Shown: piece after piece, positions 35,134 through 43,086 of the stretch
Numbering within the stretch: the first letter of the stretch is position 1
How the letters are laid out: every line of letters starts with the position of its first letter
DNA from: an uncultured Dialister sp.
Lineage (GTDB): Bacteria > Bacillota > Negativicutes > Veillonellales > Dialisteraceae
Length of the DNA: 64,000 bases
Assembly (NCBI GenBank): GCA_934193095.1
Contig: CAKPUX010000001.1
Span: 75,533 to 139,532 of the forward strand
Direction: 5' to 3'
Made by a program: the position numbers and the translations under genes
Notes under the pieces: generated by a model
The model's database searches: none
Told to the model about the DNA's origin: nothing
What the model saw: the letters and a program-made list of their open reading frames with translations, nothing else

Positions 35134-36418
35134 TCATGACCCTCACAATATTCGCGACCTGGCGCATGCAGGGCAGGACCTGCAGGGCTTTTTCGACTTG
35201 AATGATATTTTCGCGAGGTGTATCCTGCGTGATGATCATCAGTTCTGCTGCGTCCTCGAAGCGGCTCTTCTGCACGACTTCCTTGATGCTGATGTCATGG
35301 TCGGCATAGGCAGAAGCGATCTGGGAGAGGACGCCCGTCACATCGTCGACGATCAAGCGGAAGTAGTAGGAGTTCTTCAGCTTCAGGGAAGAGTAGAATG
35401 GGATGCGCTTGGTTTCCGTCAGCATCATGCCGGTGCCGGTGGAGCCATTCATGATGTGTTTCGCGGTGGAAATCACATCTGCCATGACCGCACTGGCCGT
35501 CGGGAGCGAGCCGGCGCCGCGTCCGTAGAACATGACGTCATCGACGATGTTGCCGGTGACATAGATCGCATTGTAGGAGCCCTTGACGGAAGCGAGCGGA
35601 TGGGTACGCGGTACGAAGGCCGGATAGACATTGAGCGCGATGCCATTGTCCTGACGGGTACCGACAGCGAGCAGCTTGATGGCATAGCCCATCTCACTCG
35701 CATACTGTACGTCCTTCTGGGAGATCTTCTCGATGCCTTCGACGAGTACGTCATCAAAAGTGACATTCGCACGGAAGCCGATGGAGGCGAGGATCGCGAG
35801 CTTTCTAGCTGCGTCGTAGCCGCAGACGTCATTGGTCGGGTCGGCTTCTGCAAAGCCCTTCTTCTGCGCCACGCGAAGAGCATCCGAGTAGCTGACGCCT
35901 TCTTCGTCCATACTGGAAAGAATGAAATTCGTCGTCCCATTCACGATGCCTACGATGCTTTCGATCTCATTCGCCGCCAGGGAATCGTGCAGCGGACGAA
36001 GGATCGGGATACCGCCACCGACACTGGCTTCGCAGGAGAAATTCACATGATTCTCCATCGCGGTATGCATGATCTCCGGTCCAAAGAGCGCCACGACATC
36101 CTTATTGGCACTGACGACGCTCATTTTGTGATTGAGTGCCTCAAAGATATACTCCTTGGCCGGATGGATGCCTCCCATGACTTCGACTACGATGCCGATA
36201 TCGGGGTCGGCCATGATCTCTTCAAAAGAAGATGTCAGATGGACACCTTCCAAGAGAGGTACATTTTTGTACTTGTCCGGATGACGCACCAGTACATAGG
36301 TGATTTTCAGCTGACAGCCCAGCTGTTCTGCCATCATCTGGCTGTTTCTTTTGATGGTTTCAGCGACGCCGCTTCCGACGGTGCCGAAGCCAAGGAGTGC
36401 AATATTGATTGTTTTCAT
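35117..36418 (-). CDS. hom: Homoserine dehydrogenase
   Basis: The enzyme reduces aspartate semialdehyde to homoserine. The 433-residue protein has the NAD(P) motif ALLGFGTVGSGVAETI, the SANKDVVALFGPE segment, the catalytic core ANEIESIVGIVNGTTNFIL and DAARKLAILAS, and a C-terminal ACT domain (about 350-430) expected to bind threonine. The gene precedes thrB and is preceded by an ACT-domain gene on the same strand, a Firmicute gene order. Confidence 0.96.
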   Translation of the reverse strand: MKTINIALLGFGTVGSGVAETIKRNSQMMAEQLGCQLKITYVLVRHPDKYKNVPLLEGVHLTSSFEEIMADPDIGIVVEVMGGIHPAKEYIFEALNHKMSVVSANKDVVALFGPEIMHTAMENHVNFSCEASVGGGIPILRPLHDSLAANEIESIVGIVNGTTNFILSSMDEEGVSYSDALRVAQKKGFAEADPTNDVCGYDAARKLAILASIGFRANVTFDDVLVEGIEKISQKDVQYASEMGYAIKLLAVGTRQDNGIALNVYPAFVPRTHPLASVKGSYNAIYVTGNIVDDVMFYGRGAGSLPTASAVMADVISTAKHIMNGSTGTGMMLTETKRIPFYSSLKLKNSYYFRLIVDDVTGVLSQIASAYADHDISIKEVVQKSRFEDAAELMIITQDTPRENIIQVEKALQVLPCMRQVANIVRVMNDDRE

Positions 36419-36533
36419 AAAATCTCCTCCTGATCAAGGATGCATTGAAAAGCGGGGAATGAGGGTGTCTCACGGATCGGGTTTGCGCTCTGCGCAAAAC
36501 GCGATACCAATCACTATCTGCCAGCTATCTTCC

Positions 36534-36992
36534 CTATTCTCCTGCTTTCAGCATGGCTTCCTGAAGAACAACGGACTGAATTCCTTTCATGGACTTGACT
36601 GCATCTTCCAGAACTGATAAAGGTTCCGATGCATCTTCTATCTGCAAAGTCATGGTGACAGAGACGAGCTTCTCCCCCGCCCGGCTGCGGTTCATGGAAA
36701 GGATCTCGAAATTTCCTTTCATGACGCGTCGCATGAGGCGGGCAAAGTGAGGATACTCCTCCGTCATGACTGTGGACAGCATGGCGATCCTGAGCGCCCG
36801 GCTCCGGGCTGACGCTACATGATCTTTATATTTATAATAAGCACTGCGGCTCATATCGACTTTTTTGACAGCTTCATTGATGGATCCGCAGATCCCGTCA
36901 TTCAGCAGCTCTTTCACTTTGATCGTTTTCTTGATGGCTTCCGGAAGTACCTTCAGATCCACCAGGTAAAATTCTTCTTTTCCTTTTTTCAT
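36534..36992 (-). CDS. ACT domain-containing protein, UPF0735 (PheB-like) family
   Basis: The 152-residue protein starts EEFYLVDLKVLPEAIKKTI, has a helix-turn-helix-like part (SINEAVKKVDMSRSAYYKYK) and a C-terminal ACT domain (about 75-150). Members are found upstream of hom-thrB in many Firmicutes and are annotated as PheB or UPF0735. The molecular function is not established. The first half suggests DNA binding and the ACT domain amino-acid sensing, so a regulator of this pathway is plausible. Confidence 0.85.
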   Translation of the reverse strand: MKKGKEEFYLVDLKVLPEAIKKTIKVKELLNDGICGSINEAVKKVDMSRSAYYKYKDHVASARSRALRIAMLSTVMTEEYPHFARLMRRVMKGNFEILSMNRSRAGEKLVSVTMTLQIEDASEPLSVLEDAVKSMKGIQSVVLQEAMLKAGE

Positions 36993-37055
36993 AATGAACC
37001 GTATGGCAGAAAGGTATGGGGCGTGTCACAGACGGCCTGCTCCCCGCCCGTTTTC

Positions 37056-37847
37056 CTATTCTATAAATTGAAATAAAATCACCGCAGCGGCCACGGAGAC
37101 ATTGAGTGACTCGACCGTGCCCGCGAGCGGAATATATAAATTCATGTCGGTCATCGCGAGGAGCTCCTCGCGGATGCCGTTTCCTTCATTGCCAAAAACG
37201 AAGATCCCTTTCCGGATCTCTCCCACCGTTTTGTATGGGACGGCATTTGAAAGAGCTGTCCCGTAGAGCGCAAGACCGCTCTTTTCTCGGATCAGGGAGA
37301 TCTGCTCCACTGTCAGATCTTCATAGACAGGGACGCGCAGAATGCTCCCCATGGAGCTTCGCACCGCTTTTTCCGCAAAAGGATCGGTGCATCCTTTCGT
37401 AAGAAGGACTGCCTTGACGCCGGCTGCCGCCGCACTTCGAAGGATCGTCCCCATATTGCCGGGGTCCTGCACCGCATCCAGTAATACGTAGTATCCCTCG
37501 AGCGGGTGCATCAGTTCTTCAATGTCTCTTTTTTCCTTAGAAGCCAAGAGCATGATGCCCTGTCCATGCTGTGTGCCGGAGATGAGCTTCATGAGTCCCT
37601 CATCGACTTTGAGAAAGCGCCAGGAAAGTGCTTCTCCCTCTTTCATGAGTGCCTGGAAGCGTTCATTCTCCAGCTGGTTTTCTGTGAAAAAACAGGTACA
37701 TGCTTTCATGCCCTGACGGAGAGCATCCTCGACACTGCGAAGACCTTCCATCAGGAACATGCCATAGGCCTGCCGGTATTTTCTCTGCTTTAGCTGCAGT
37801 GCTTTTTTGATCCACTGGTTGCTGCGACTCCTTATTTCTTCGATCAT
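37056..37847 (-). CDS. SpoU-family (TrmH-type) RNA 2'-O-methyltransferase
   Basis: The 263-residue protein has an N-terminal substrate-binding domain (KYRQAYGMFLMEGLRSVEDAL) and a SPOUT catalytic domain with LDAVQDPGNMGTILRSA (motif 1), VFGNEGNGI (motif 2) and IPLAGTVESLNVSVAAAV (motif 3), the knotted SAM site. Such enzymes methylate ribose in rRNA or tRNA. The exact target is unknown. ATG at 37847 is chosen because GGAGG lies five bases upstream. The frame extends to 37907 without support. Confidence 0.9.
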   Translation of the reverse strand: MIEEIRSRSNQWIKKALQLKQRKYRQAYGMFLMEGLRSVEDALRQGMKACTCFFTENQLENERFQALMKEGEALSWRFLKVDEGLMKLISGTQHGQGIMLLASKEKRDIEELMHPLEGYYVLLDAVQDPGNMGTILRSAAAAGVKAVLLTKGCTDPFAEKAVRSSMGSILRVPVYEDLTVEQISLIREKSGLALYGTALSNAVPYKTVGEIRKGIFVFGNEGNGIREELLAMTDMNLYIPLAGTVESLNVSVAAAVILFQFIE

Positions 37848-38017
37848 CCTGTCCTCCAAAGCATCATGCCCTATCGGCGATACCATCCATAAAATCTGTG
37901 CGTGCATAGGCTACGAGGTTCTATAGGTGAAATGAGGTTCATAGGGAAGGAGGGCGTACTATCGCAAGCTCCCCCTGAACCCGCTAAGCCTGACAGTTTT
38001 CTTCCCTGGCCATGGAC

Positions 38018-38545
38018 TCATCCGATGGTGAAATGTCCTGCCAGCTTCTCCCGCACGAATGCTTCTATATCGCCGCCCGGGAAAAGGAATCCGCGGATGC
38101 CCGCATTCTCTGCGGCTTCGACATCGCGTTTTCCATCCCCGAAAAGGACCGCCCGGTCTTTGTCTATGCCGTAGGCATCAAGCGCACGAAGGATCATCCC
38201 CGGCGCCGGCTTGCGGCAGCTGCATACCTGATCATACGCGGGAAGGGGCGCACCGGGAAGGTGCGGACAGTAGAAAAACTCTGTGATATGCCCGCCCCAT
38301 TTTTGAAATTCTTCATTCATTTCCCGATGGAGCTGCCGAACCGTTTCTTCGGTGAAATAGCCGCGTGCCACACCGCTCTGGTTCGTCACGACAAAGAGAA
38401 GAAAGCCTGCCTTGGTGAGCTCGGCTACGATCTCCCTTGCGCCTTTCACCCAGCGCAGCTTCCTCATCTGATGCACATAGCCATCATCTTCATTGAGGAC
38501 ACCGTCGCGGTCAAAAAAGACCGCTTTTCTTCTGGTGTCCATCAT
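38018..38545 (-). CDS. gmhB: D-glycero-beta-D-manno-heptose-1,7-bisphosphate 7-phosphatase
   Basis: This HAD-family phosphatase has 175 residues. AVFFDRDGVLNED carries the nucleophile/acid Asp pair and VVTNQSGVARGYF is motif II. CPHLPG...CSCRKPAPGMI forms the zinc-binding loop typical of GmhB, and LFGDGKRDVEAAENAGI is motif IV. It acts after GmhA in ADP-heptose synthesis for LPS core and overlaps gmhA by four bases. The pair supports a heptose-bearing outer membrane. Confidence 0.93.
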   Translation of the reverse strand: MMDTRRKAVFFDRDGVLNEDDGYVHQMRKLRWVKGAREIVAELTKAGFLLFVVTNQSGVARGYFTEETVRQLHREMNEEFQKWGGHITEFFYCPHLPGAPLPAYDQVCSCRKPAPGMILRALDAYGIDKDRAVLFGDGKRDVEAAENAGIRGFLFPGGDIEAFVREKLAGHFTIG

Positions 38546-39111
38546 TTCGTCCAGTCCATCTCATCGATGATCTGGCAGATAATATGCGCCGCGAGCATGT
38601 GGATCTCCTGAATGCGGGCGGTGACATCGTCGGGTACCACCAAAGAGGCATCGCACCAGAGTACCATGGCTCCGCCGGTCTTTCCGGTCGAGCCAATGGT
38701 CGTCAGCCCTTTTTCTCTCGCTATTTTCAGCGCTTCGAGCACGTCCGGACTGTTTCCGCTGGTAGAAATCCCCCAGAGGACGTCCCCCGGATCTCCGAGT
38801 CCTTCGACCTGACGGGAAAAAACGCGGTCAAAGCTGTAGTCATTCCCGACAGCGGTCAGGATCGAGGTATCTGTCGTGAGAGCGATGGCAGGAAGAGAGC
38901 GGCGCTCGTTATGAAATCGCCCGACAAATTCCGCAGCGATGTGCTGCGCGTCTGCAGCGCTGCCTCCATTGCCGCAGATGAGGATCTTGTGACCGGAGCG
39001 CAGGGCTTTTTCGCAGATCTTCGCCATATCTTCGATGACAGGATAGAGTGCGCGGCTCTTTTCCAGTGCTTTCTGATGGTCATCGAAGCATTTTTCTATG
39101 AGTGCTCTCAT
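38542..39111 (-). CDS. gmhA: Sedoheptulose-7-phosphate isomerase
   Basis: This 189-residue SIS-domain enzyme has GHKILICGNGGSAADAQHIAAEFVGRF, STSGNSPDVLEAL and HMLAAHIICQIID near the C-terminus with catalytic Glu/His residues. It converts sedoheptulose-7-phosphate to heptose-7-phosphate, the first LPS core heptose step. Its start overlaps the nrdR stop codon by four bases and its end overlaps gmhB. Confidence 0.95.
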   Translation of the reverse strand: MRALIEKCFDDHQKALEKSRALYPVIEDMAKICEKALRSGHKILICGNGGSAADAQHIAAEFVGRFHNERRSLPAIALTTDTSILTAVGNDYSFDRVFSRQVEGLGDPGDVLWGISTSGNSPDVLEALKIAREKGLTTIGSTGKTGGAMVLWCDASLVVPDDVTARIQEIHMLAAHIICQIIDEMDWTK

Positions 39112-39602
39112 TTCTTTTCCTCACCCTGACCGGCCTTGGACGAAGGCTGCTGATTGGTCATCAGATTCTGAAGCTCCTGCATGAATGTATTGATATCCTT
39201 GAATTCGCGATATACGGAAGCAAAACGGACATATGCGACCTGATCGAGCTTGCAGAGCGCATCCATCACGATGTTGCCGATCTCCGTGGTCGGAAGCTCA
39301 CGCTTCGGATCGTTGCGGATCGTATGTTCCACCAGATCGATGATCTCTTCGATCTGAGCAGAGGATACATTCGTCTTTTCACAGGCTCTGGTGATACCGT
39401 TACGGATCTTGGATCTATCGAAAAGCTCACGCTTGCCATTCTTTTTGATGACACGAAGCGGCAGTTTTTCTACGGTCTCATACGTCGTGAAACGGCGTCC
39501 GCAAGAGAGGCACTGACGGCGGCGGCGAATGGCTGCGCCTTCATCCGTATCTCTGGAGTCTGTCACTTTCGTATCTCTGCTTTTACAGAATGGGCATTTC
39601 AT
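39108..39602 (-). CDS. nrdR: Transcriptional repressor NrdR
   Basis: NrdR senses nucleotides and represses ribonucleotide reductase genes. The 164-residue protein has the zinc ribbon MKCPFCKSRDTKVTDSR...RRRQCLSCGRRFTTYE followed by an ATP-cone (about 48-140). The C-terminus is extended with charged residues (GQGEEKK). It sits downstream of ftsZ after a terminator and is coupled to gmhA by a four-base overlap. No nrd operon is in the window. Confidence 0.96.
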   Translation of the reverse strand: MKCPFCKSRDTKVTDSRDTDEGAAIRRRRQCLSCGRRFTTYETVEKLPLRVIKKNGKRELFDRSKIRNGITRACEKTNVSSAQIEEIIDLVEHTIRNDPKRELPTTEIGNIVMDALCKLDQVAYVRFASVYREFKDINTFMQELQNLMTNQQPSSKAGQGEEKK

Positions 39603-39644
39603 ATCGAATTCTCCTTCTTAGAGTTAACAAAAAGCAAAATCAAT

Positions 39645-39676
39645 AAAAGCCACACTGCATATGCGGTGTGGCTTTT
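39645..39676 (-). terminator. Intrinsic terminator of the division cluster after ftsZ
   Basis: AAAAGCCACACTGCAT pairs with ATGCGGTGTGGCTTTT, about a 15-bp stem around almost no loop, with A/T runs. It is symmetrical, 142 bases past the ftsZ stop codon. Confidence 0.85.
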
Positions 39677-39817
39677 CAGACAGGTAGAAAGAGCCGGTCT
39701 GTCTCCGGTCAGGAGAATACGGATGCGATCATGGTCCGCATCCTCCCTCTCTGTTCCATATGGTGTCGCATCAGAAAGAGAGTCATCCATGAGAGCAGTC
39801 AGACGGCGTATTTTCCC

Positions 39818-40855
39818 TTATTTTCTGAGGAATTCCGGAACCGCAATTCCCGTGCTCGGGCGGACAGCATTGCTGAATCTGTTTCCTGCCTGCGCCGGAG
39901 CCTGTGCTTTTTTCTTTTCGCCGAAGCCGGTTGCAATGACAGTGATCCTGACGGTATCGTTATCGAGGGTATCATCGACAGAAGTACCCCAGATGATATT
40001 GGCATCCGGATCGGCTGCTTCGGTAATGATCTGGGATGCTTCGTTGATCTCAAAGAGTCCCAGGTCTTCATTGCCGGTGATATTGATGATGATGCCTTTC
40101 GCGCCATCAATGCTGCGTTCGAGAAGCGGGCTGTTGATAGCCATGGAAGCGGCGTCGCTCGCACGGTTGTCGCCGGTGCCGATGCCGATGCCCATGAGCG
40201 CTTCGCCCTGGTCACTCATGATGGTCCGAACGTCTGCAAAGTCCAGGTTAATGATGCCCGGTACGGTGATCAGGTCGGAAATGCCCTGGATGCCCTGACG
40301 GAGTACATCATCCGCGGTCTTGAAGGCATCCTTCAGAGATGCTTTCTTATCCATGATCTGCAACAGCTTGTCATTCGGTACGACAAGGATGGCATCGACG
40401 CTGTTCTTCAGACGTTCGATCCCTTCCTGGGCATTTCTTGCTCTGACCTTGCCTTCGAATGTGAATGGTTTCGTCACGACAGCGATGGTGAGCGCGCCCA
40501 GCTCTCTGGCGCACTGTGCAGCTACCGGAGCCGCACCTGTACCTGTACCGCCGCCCATGCCGGCAGTGACGAAGACCATGTCTGCGCCCGCCAGTGCTTT
40601 GGAGAGATCTTCCTTGGATTCTTCGGCTGCCTGTTCACCGACTTCCGGTTTTGCACCGGCGCCGAGACCCTTGGTCAGCTTTTCACCGATCTGAATCTTG
40701 TTATCTGCTTCGGATTTATTCAAAACCTGGGTTTCGGTATTGACTGCAATAAATTCGACCCCTTTGACCTGGGCATCGATCATGCGGTTGACTGCATTAT
40801 TTCCGCCGCCACCTACACCAATTACTTTAATGTTTGCCATTTCAGACTGTTCCAT
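39818..40855 (-). CDS. ftsZ: Cell division protein FtsZ
   Basis: This tubulin homologue forms the Z ring. The 345-residue protein has IKVIGVGGGGNNAVNRMI, the tubulin signature GGGTGTGAAPV, and the synergy loop NLDFADVRTIM. The variable C-terminal linker is very short: after EKKKAQAPAQAGNRF it runs almost at once into the conserved C-terminal peptide (GIAVPEFLRK), which docks partner proteins. The ATG has GGAGG seven bases upstream. ftsA, normally directly upstream, is absent. Confidence 0.97.
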   Translation of the reverse strand: MEQSEMANIKVIGVGGGGNNAVNRMIDAQVKGVEFIAVNTETQVLNKSEADNKIQIGEKLTKGLGAGAKPEVGEQAAEESKEDLSKALAGADMVFVTAGMGGGTGTGAAPVAAQCARELGALTIAVVTKPFTFEGKVRARNAQEGIERLKNSVDAILVVPNDKLLQIMDKKASLKDAFKTADDVLRQGIQGISDLITVPGIINLDFADVRTIMSDQGEALMGIGIGTGDNRASDAASMAINSPLLERSIDGAKGIIINITGNEDLGLFEINEASQIITEAADPDANIIWGTSVDDTLDNDTVRITVIATGFGEKKKAQAPAQAGNRFSNAVRPSTGIAVPEFLRK

Positions 40856-40891
40856 GTTCGCTCCTCCTTCAGGATATTTTGCGTCATGTAT

Positions 40892-40910
40892 GTAAGGAAA
40901 CGCTGATTAA
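40892..40910. repeat. Solitary end of the 161-bp element between ftsQ and ftsZ
   Basis: TAAGGAAACGCTGATTAA exactly matches the element terminus; no opposite end follows. It lies in the junction where ftsA would normally be. Confidence 0.65.
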
Positions 40911-41029
40911 CTCAGGATGTTATCCACCTATATTACATTTCTGCTAATCATATGTACCATTGTACAATACTTTCCACAAGTTCGCCACCGGTAGAATGAG
41001 ACAATTTGCAATTTTCCCGGTTAAAATCT

Positions 41030-41896
41030 CTATTTTTTCAGTTTTATAAAGGGAGAGGAGAGATTGGCGTCCACATATTCCACGGAAAGGCCGCGCGCCT
41101 TCACATCCCCTACCATATTCTCGGCCAGTTTGGCCTGCGCTTCCATGTCACTTCCGCTGCCAAGTCGGACGGTGATGCCATCTCTGGTATAAGCGCGTAT
41201 GTTTTCCGGATTTCCGATATTGATCTCCGAAAAGAACCGCTGCCCTTCCGGAGAGAGTGCATTGAGAAAAGCGAGTGCTTTGTCCAGGTCTTCCTGCAAC
41301 ACGGTATCTCCGAGGAGCAGGTTTTCCATGCGCTTGCCTGTGATCATAGCGACGTCGCCCTTCCGGATCGACTGCACGGAGTCGATCACCATGCCCTCTT
41401 TGTCCAGCACGACGTAGCTGTACTCCGCCTGCATGATGGCCAGCGGCTCTCTGTCTTCGATGTGCACTTCGAGGACGAAGGGAAATCCACGGCTCACCTC
41501 GACATGAGCCACACGAATGTCATGAGAAAGACGCTCTGCCAGGCCGGAGGCGCTGATCTGCAACACATTGACCGGCTGGCGGATCTGCCCTTCGAAAAGA
41601 ATATCCTCCATCGTGAGCGCCTTCGTGCCGGTGAGATGGATATAGCCTAAGGGCATCGGCAAAAGAAATATGCCAAGTGCCGCAAGAAGAAGTCCGCCGC
41701 CTGCGAGCAGGCTGGACTGCCTGATACGGAATCCCTTCCTTTTCTTTTTGCGCGATACCCGGGGTGCCTCCTTCGCTTCTATGTCTCGCGAAGGATCTTC
41801 CGGTGTCACTTCCGTCTCTTCCCGCGGCTTCTGCTCGGGGATCTTTCCTTCATGCAGCTCGCGCCGGAAATCATTGAAGCTTTTAAAATTATCCAT
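41030..41896 (-). CDS. ftsQ: Cell division protein FtsQ/DivIB
   Basis: This bitopic divisome protein of 288 residues has a charged cytoplasmic N-terminus (about 1-58), one membrane segment (SLLAGGGLLLAALGIFLLPM, about 60-82) and a periplasmic POTRA domain (IHLTGTKALTMEDILFEG). It has a beta domain with VEVSRGFPFVLEVHIEDREPLA. The ATG at 41896 follows AGGA by ten bases. The TTG at 41905 is too close to that site. It lies between ddl and ftsZ as in other dcw clusters. Confidence 0.88.
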   Translation of the reverse strand: MDNFKSFNDFRRELHEGKIPEQKPREETEVTPEDPSRDIEAKEAPRVSRKKKRKGFRIRQSSLLAGGGLLLAALGIFLLPMPLGYIHLTGTKALTMEDILFEGQIRQPVNVLQISASGLAERLSHDIRVAHVEVSRGFPFVLEVHIEDREPLAIMQAEYSYVVLDKEGMVIDSVQSIRKGDVAMITGKRMENLLLGDTVLQEDLDKALAFLNALSPEGQRFFSEINIGNPENIRAYTRDGITVRLGSGSDMEAQAKLAENMVGDVKARGLSVEYVDANLSSPFIKLKK

Positions 41897-41927
41897 AAGA
41901 ATCAAATCCTGTTTGTATAAGGTTTTA

Positions 41928-42088
41928 CGGGAACGCTGATTAAATCGCAGAGTCGAATTTCATATGGTTTTTTATACATAGCTTCGTCATCATCCTCCTT
42001 AAATAGCTCGCTATTCGCGTCAGATGATTCCTTGCTCTGTATAAAAATCCAAGAATGAAATCTGACAACGATTTAATCAGTGTTTCCT
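41928..42088. repeat. 161-bp TA-flanked hairpin element, copy B
   Basis: Between TA (41926-41927) and TA (42089-42090). Ends GGGAACGCTGATTAAATCG and, inverted, AGGAAACACTGATTAAATCG. Inner arms carry the TTTTTATACA version shared with copy C, not the TTTTCATGCA version of copy A, and the same CTCCTTAAATAGCTCGCTAT centre is present. No coding potential. Confidence 0.88.
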
Positions 42089-42150
42089 TAGGTGTAAGGT
42101 TTGCGTTTTAAGGGGGCATCCGTAGGACGTGCCGTCCCCGGTCACTGAGA

Positions 42151-43086
42151 TCACACCTTATCCAAACCCGCTTCGAGGAGAATTTTTTCGCAGAGCGAGG
42201 GGAATGAGATCCCCGCCGCTGCGGCAGCCTTCGGGACGAGGCTCGTCGCCGTCATGCCCGGGATGGAATTGGCTTCCAGAAGATGCGGGCGGCCGTCGCG
42301 ATCCGTCTTGAAGTCGAATCGGCACGCACCATCACATTCCGCCATGCGATAGCCGGTCTCTGCAAGACGGCTCATCTCTTCCGCAAGCGCCTCCGGGATC
42401 GGAGCCGGGACGAGGTAGTCTGTCGCGCCCTTGGTGTACTTGGAGTGGTAATCATAAGACCCCGAATGCGGACAGATCTGAATGACCGGCAGTGCTTTGC
42501 CGTCCAGCACGGAAACGGTGAATTCGTCTCCGGAAAGGAAAGCCTCTGCCAGGATCCTTGGTTCTACCGAGAAGACACGGTCGATCGCCTCTTTCAGATC
42601 TTTTTCTTCCTTTACGATCTCGATGCCGATGGTCGATCCTTCACAGGCGGGCTTGAGGACGACAGGAAGTGTGAAGCTCTTGCGAATGTCTTCTTCGATA
42701 TTCTCCTTCCCATCCTTCAGATAGTAAGGCTTGGAGAAGGCCATGGGGAGACCCGCCTGCTTGAAGAAATGGCTGCTCATGATCTTATCCATGGTGATGG
42801 CGCTCGAGGTCACACCGGAGCCCGTGTATGGGATGCGAGCGAGCTCGAGTACGCTCTGGATGGTGCCATCCTCCCCGTACTTGCCATGCAGCGCAATGAA
42901 TACGGCATCTGCCTTCGCTTCTTTCAGCTGCTCCACCACATGGTGCGGGTCATACTCCATAGAAATGGCCTGATAACCAATGGAGGTCAGGGCTTCTAAA
43001 ATGGCCTTCCCTGTATTTCTGGAGACTTCCGCCTCTCTGGAGGGTCCTCCCATGAGGACCACGATTCTGCTCTCTTTAGTAATCAC
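42151..43086 (-). CDS. ddl: D-alanine--D-alanine ligase
   Basis: This ATP-grasp enzyme makes the D-Ala-D-Ala dipeptide used by MurF. The 311-residue protein has VLMGGPSREAEVS, ALHGKYGEDG, LPVVLKPACEGSTIGI and LLEANSIPGMTATSLVPKAA. A GTG start at 43086 overlaps the murC stop by four bases (GTGA). It sits between murC and ftsQ, a place often shared with murB in other clusters. Confidence 0.95.
   Translation of the reverse strand: MITKESRIVVLMGGPSREAEVSRNTGKAILEALTSIGYQAISMEYDPHHVVEQLKEAKADAVFIALHGKYGEDGTIQSVLELARIPYTGSGVTSSAITMDKIMSSHFFKQAGLPMAFSKPYYLKDGKENIEEDIRKSFTLPVVLKPACEGSTIGIEIVKEEKDLKEAIDRVFSVEPRILAEAFLSGDEFTVSVLDGKALPVIQICPHSGSYDYHSKYTKGATDYLVPAPIPEALAEEMSRLAETGYRMAECDGACRFDFKTDRDGRPHLLEANSIPGMTATSLVPKAAAAAGISFPSLCEKILLEAGLDKV

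Noticed and set aside
35051..36433. A 460-codon open frame on the plus strand opposite hom
   Set aside because: It is antisense to an unambiguous homoserine dehydrogenase and has no recognisable domain. Long shadow frames are expected from the codon usage here.
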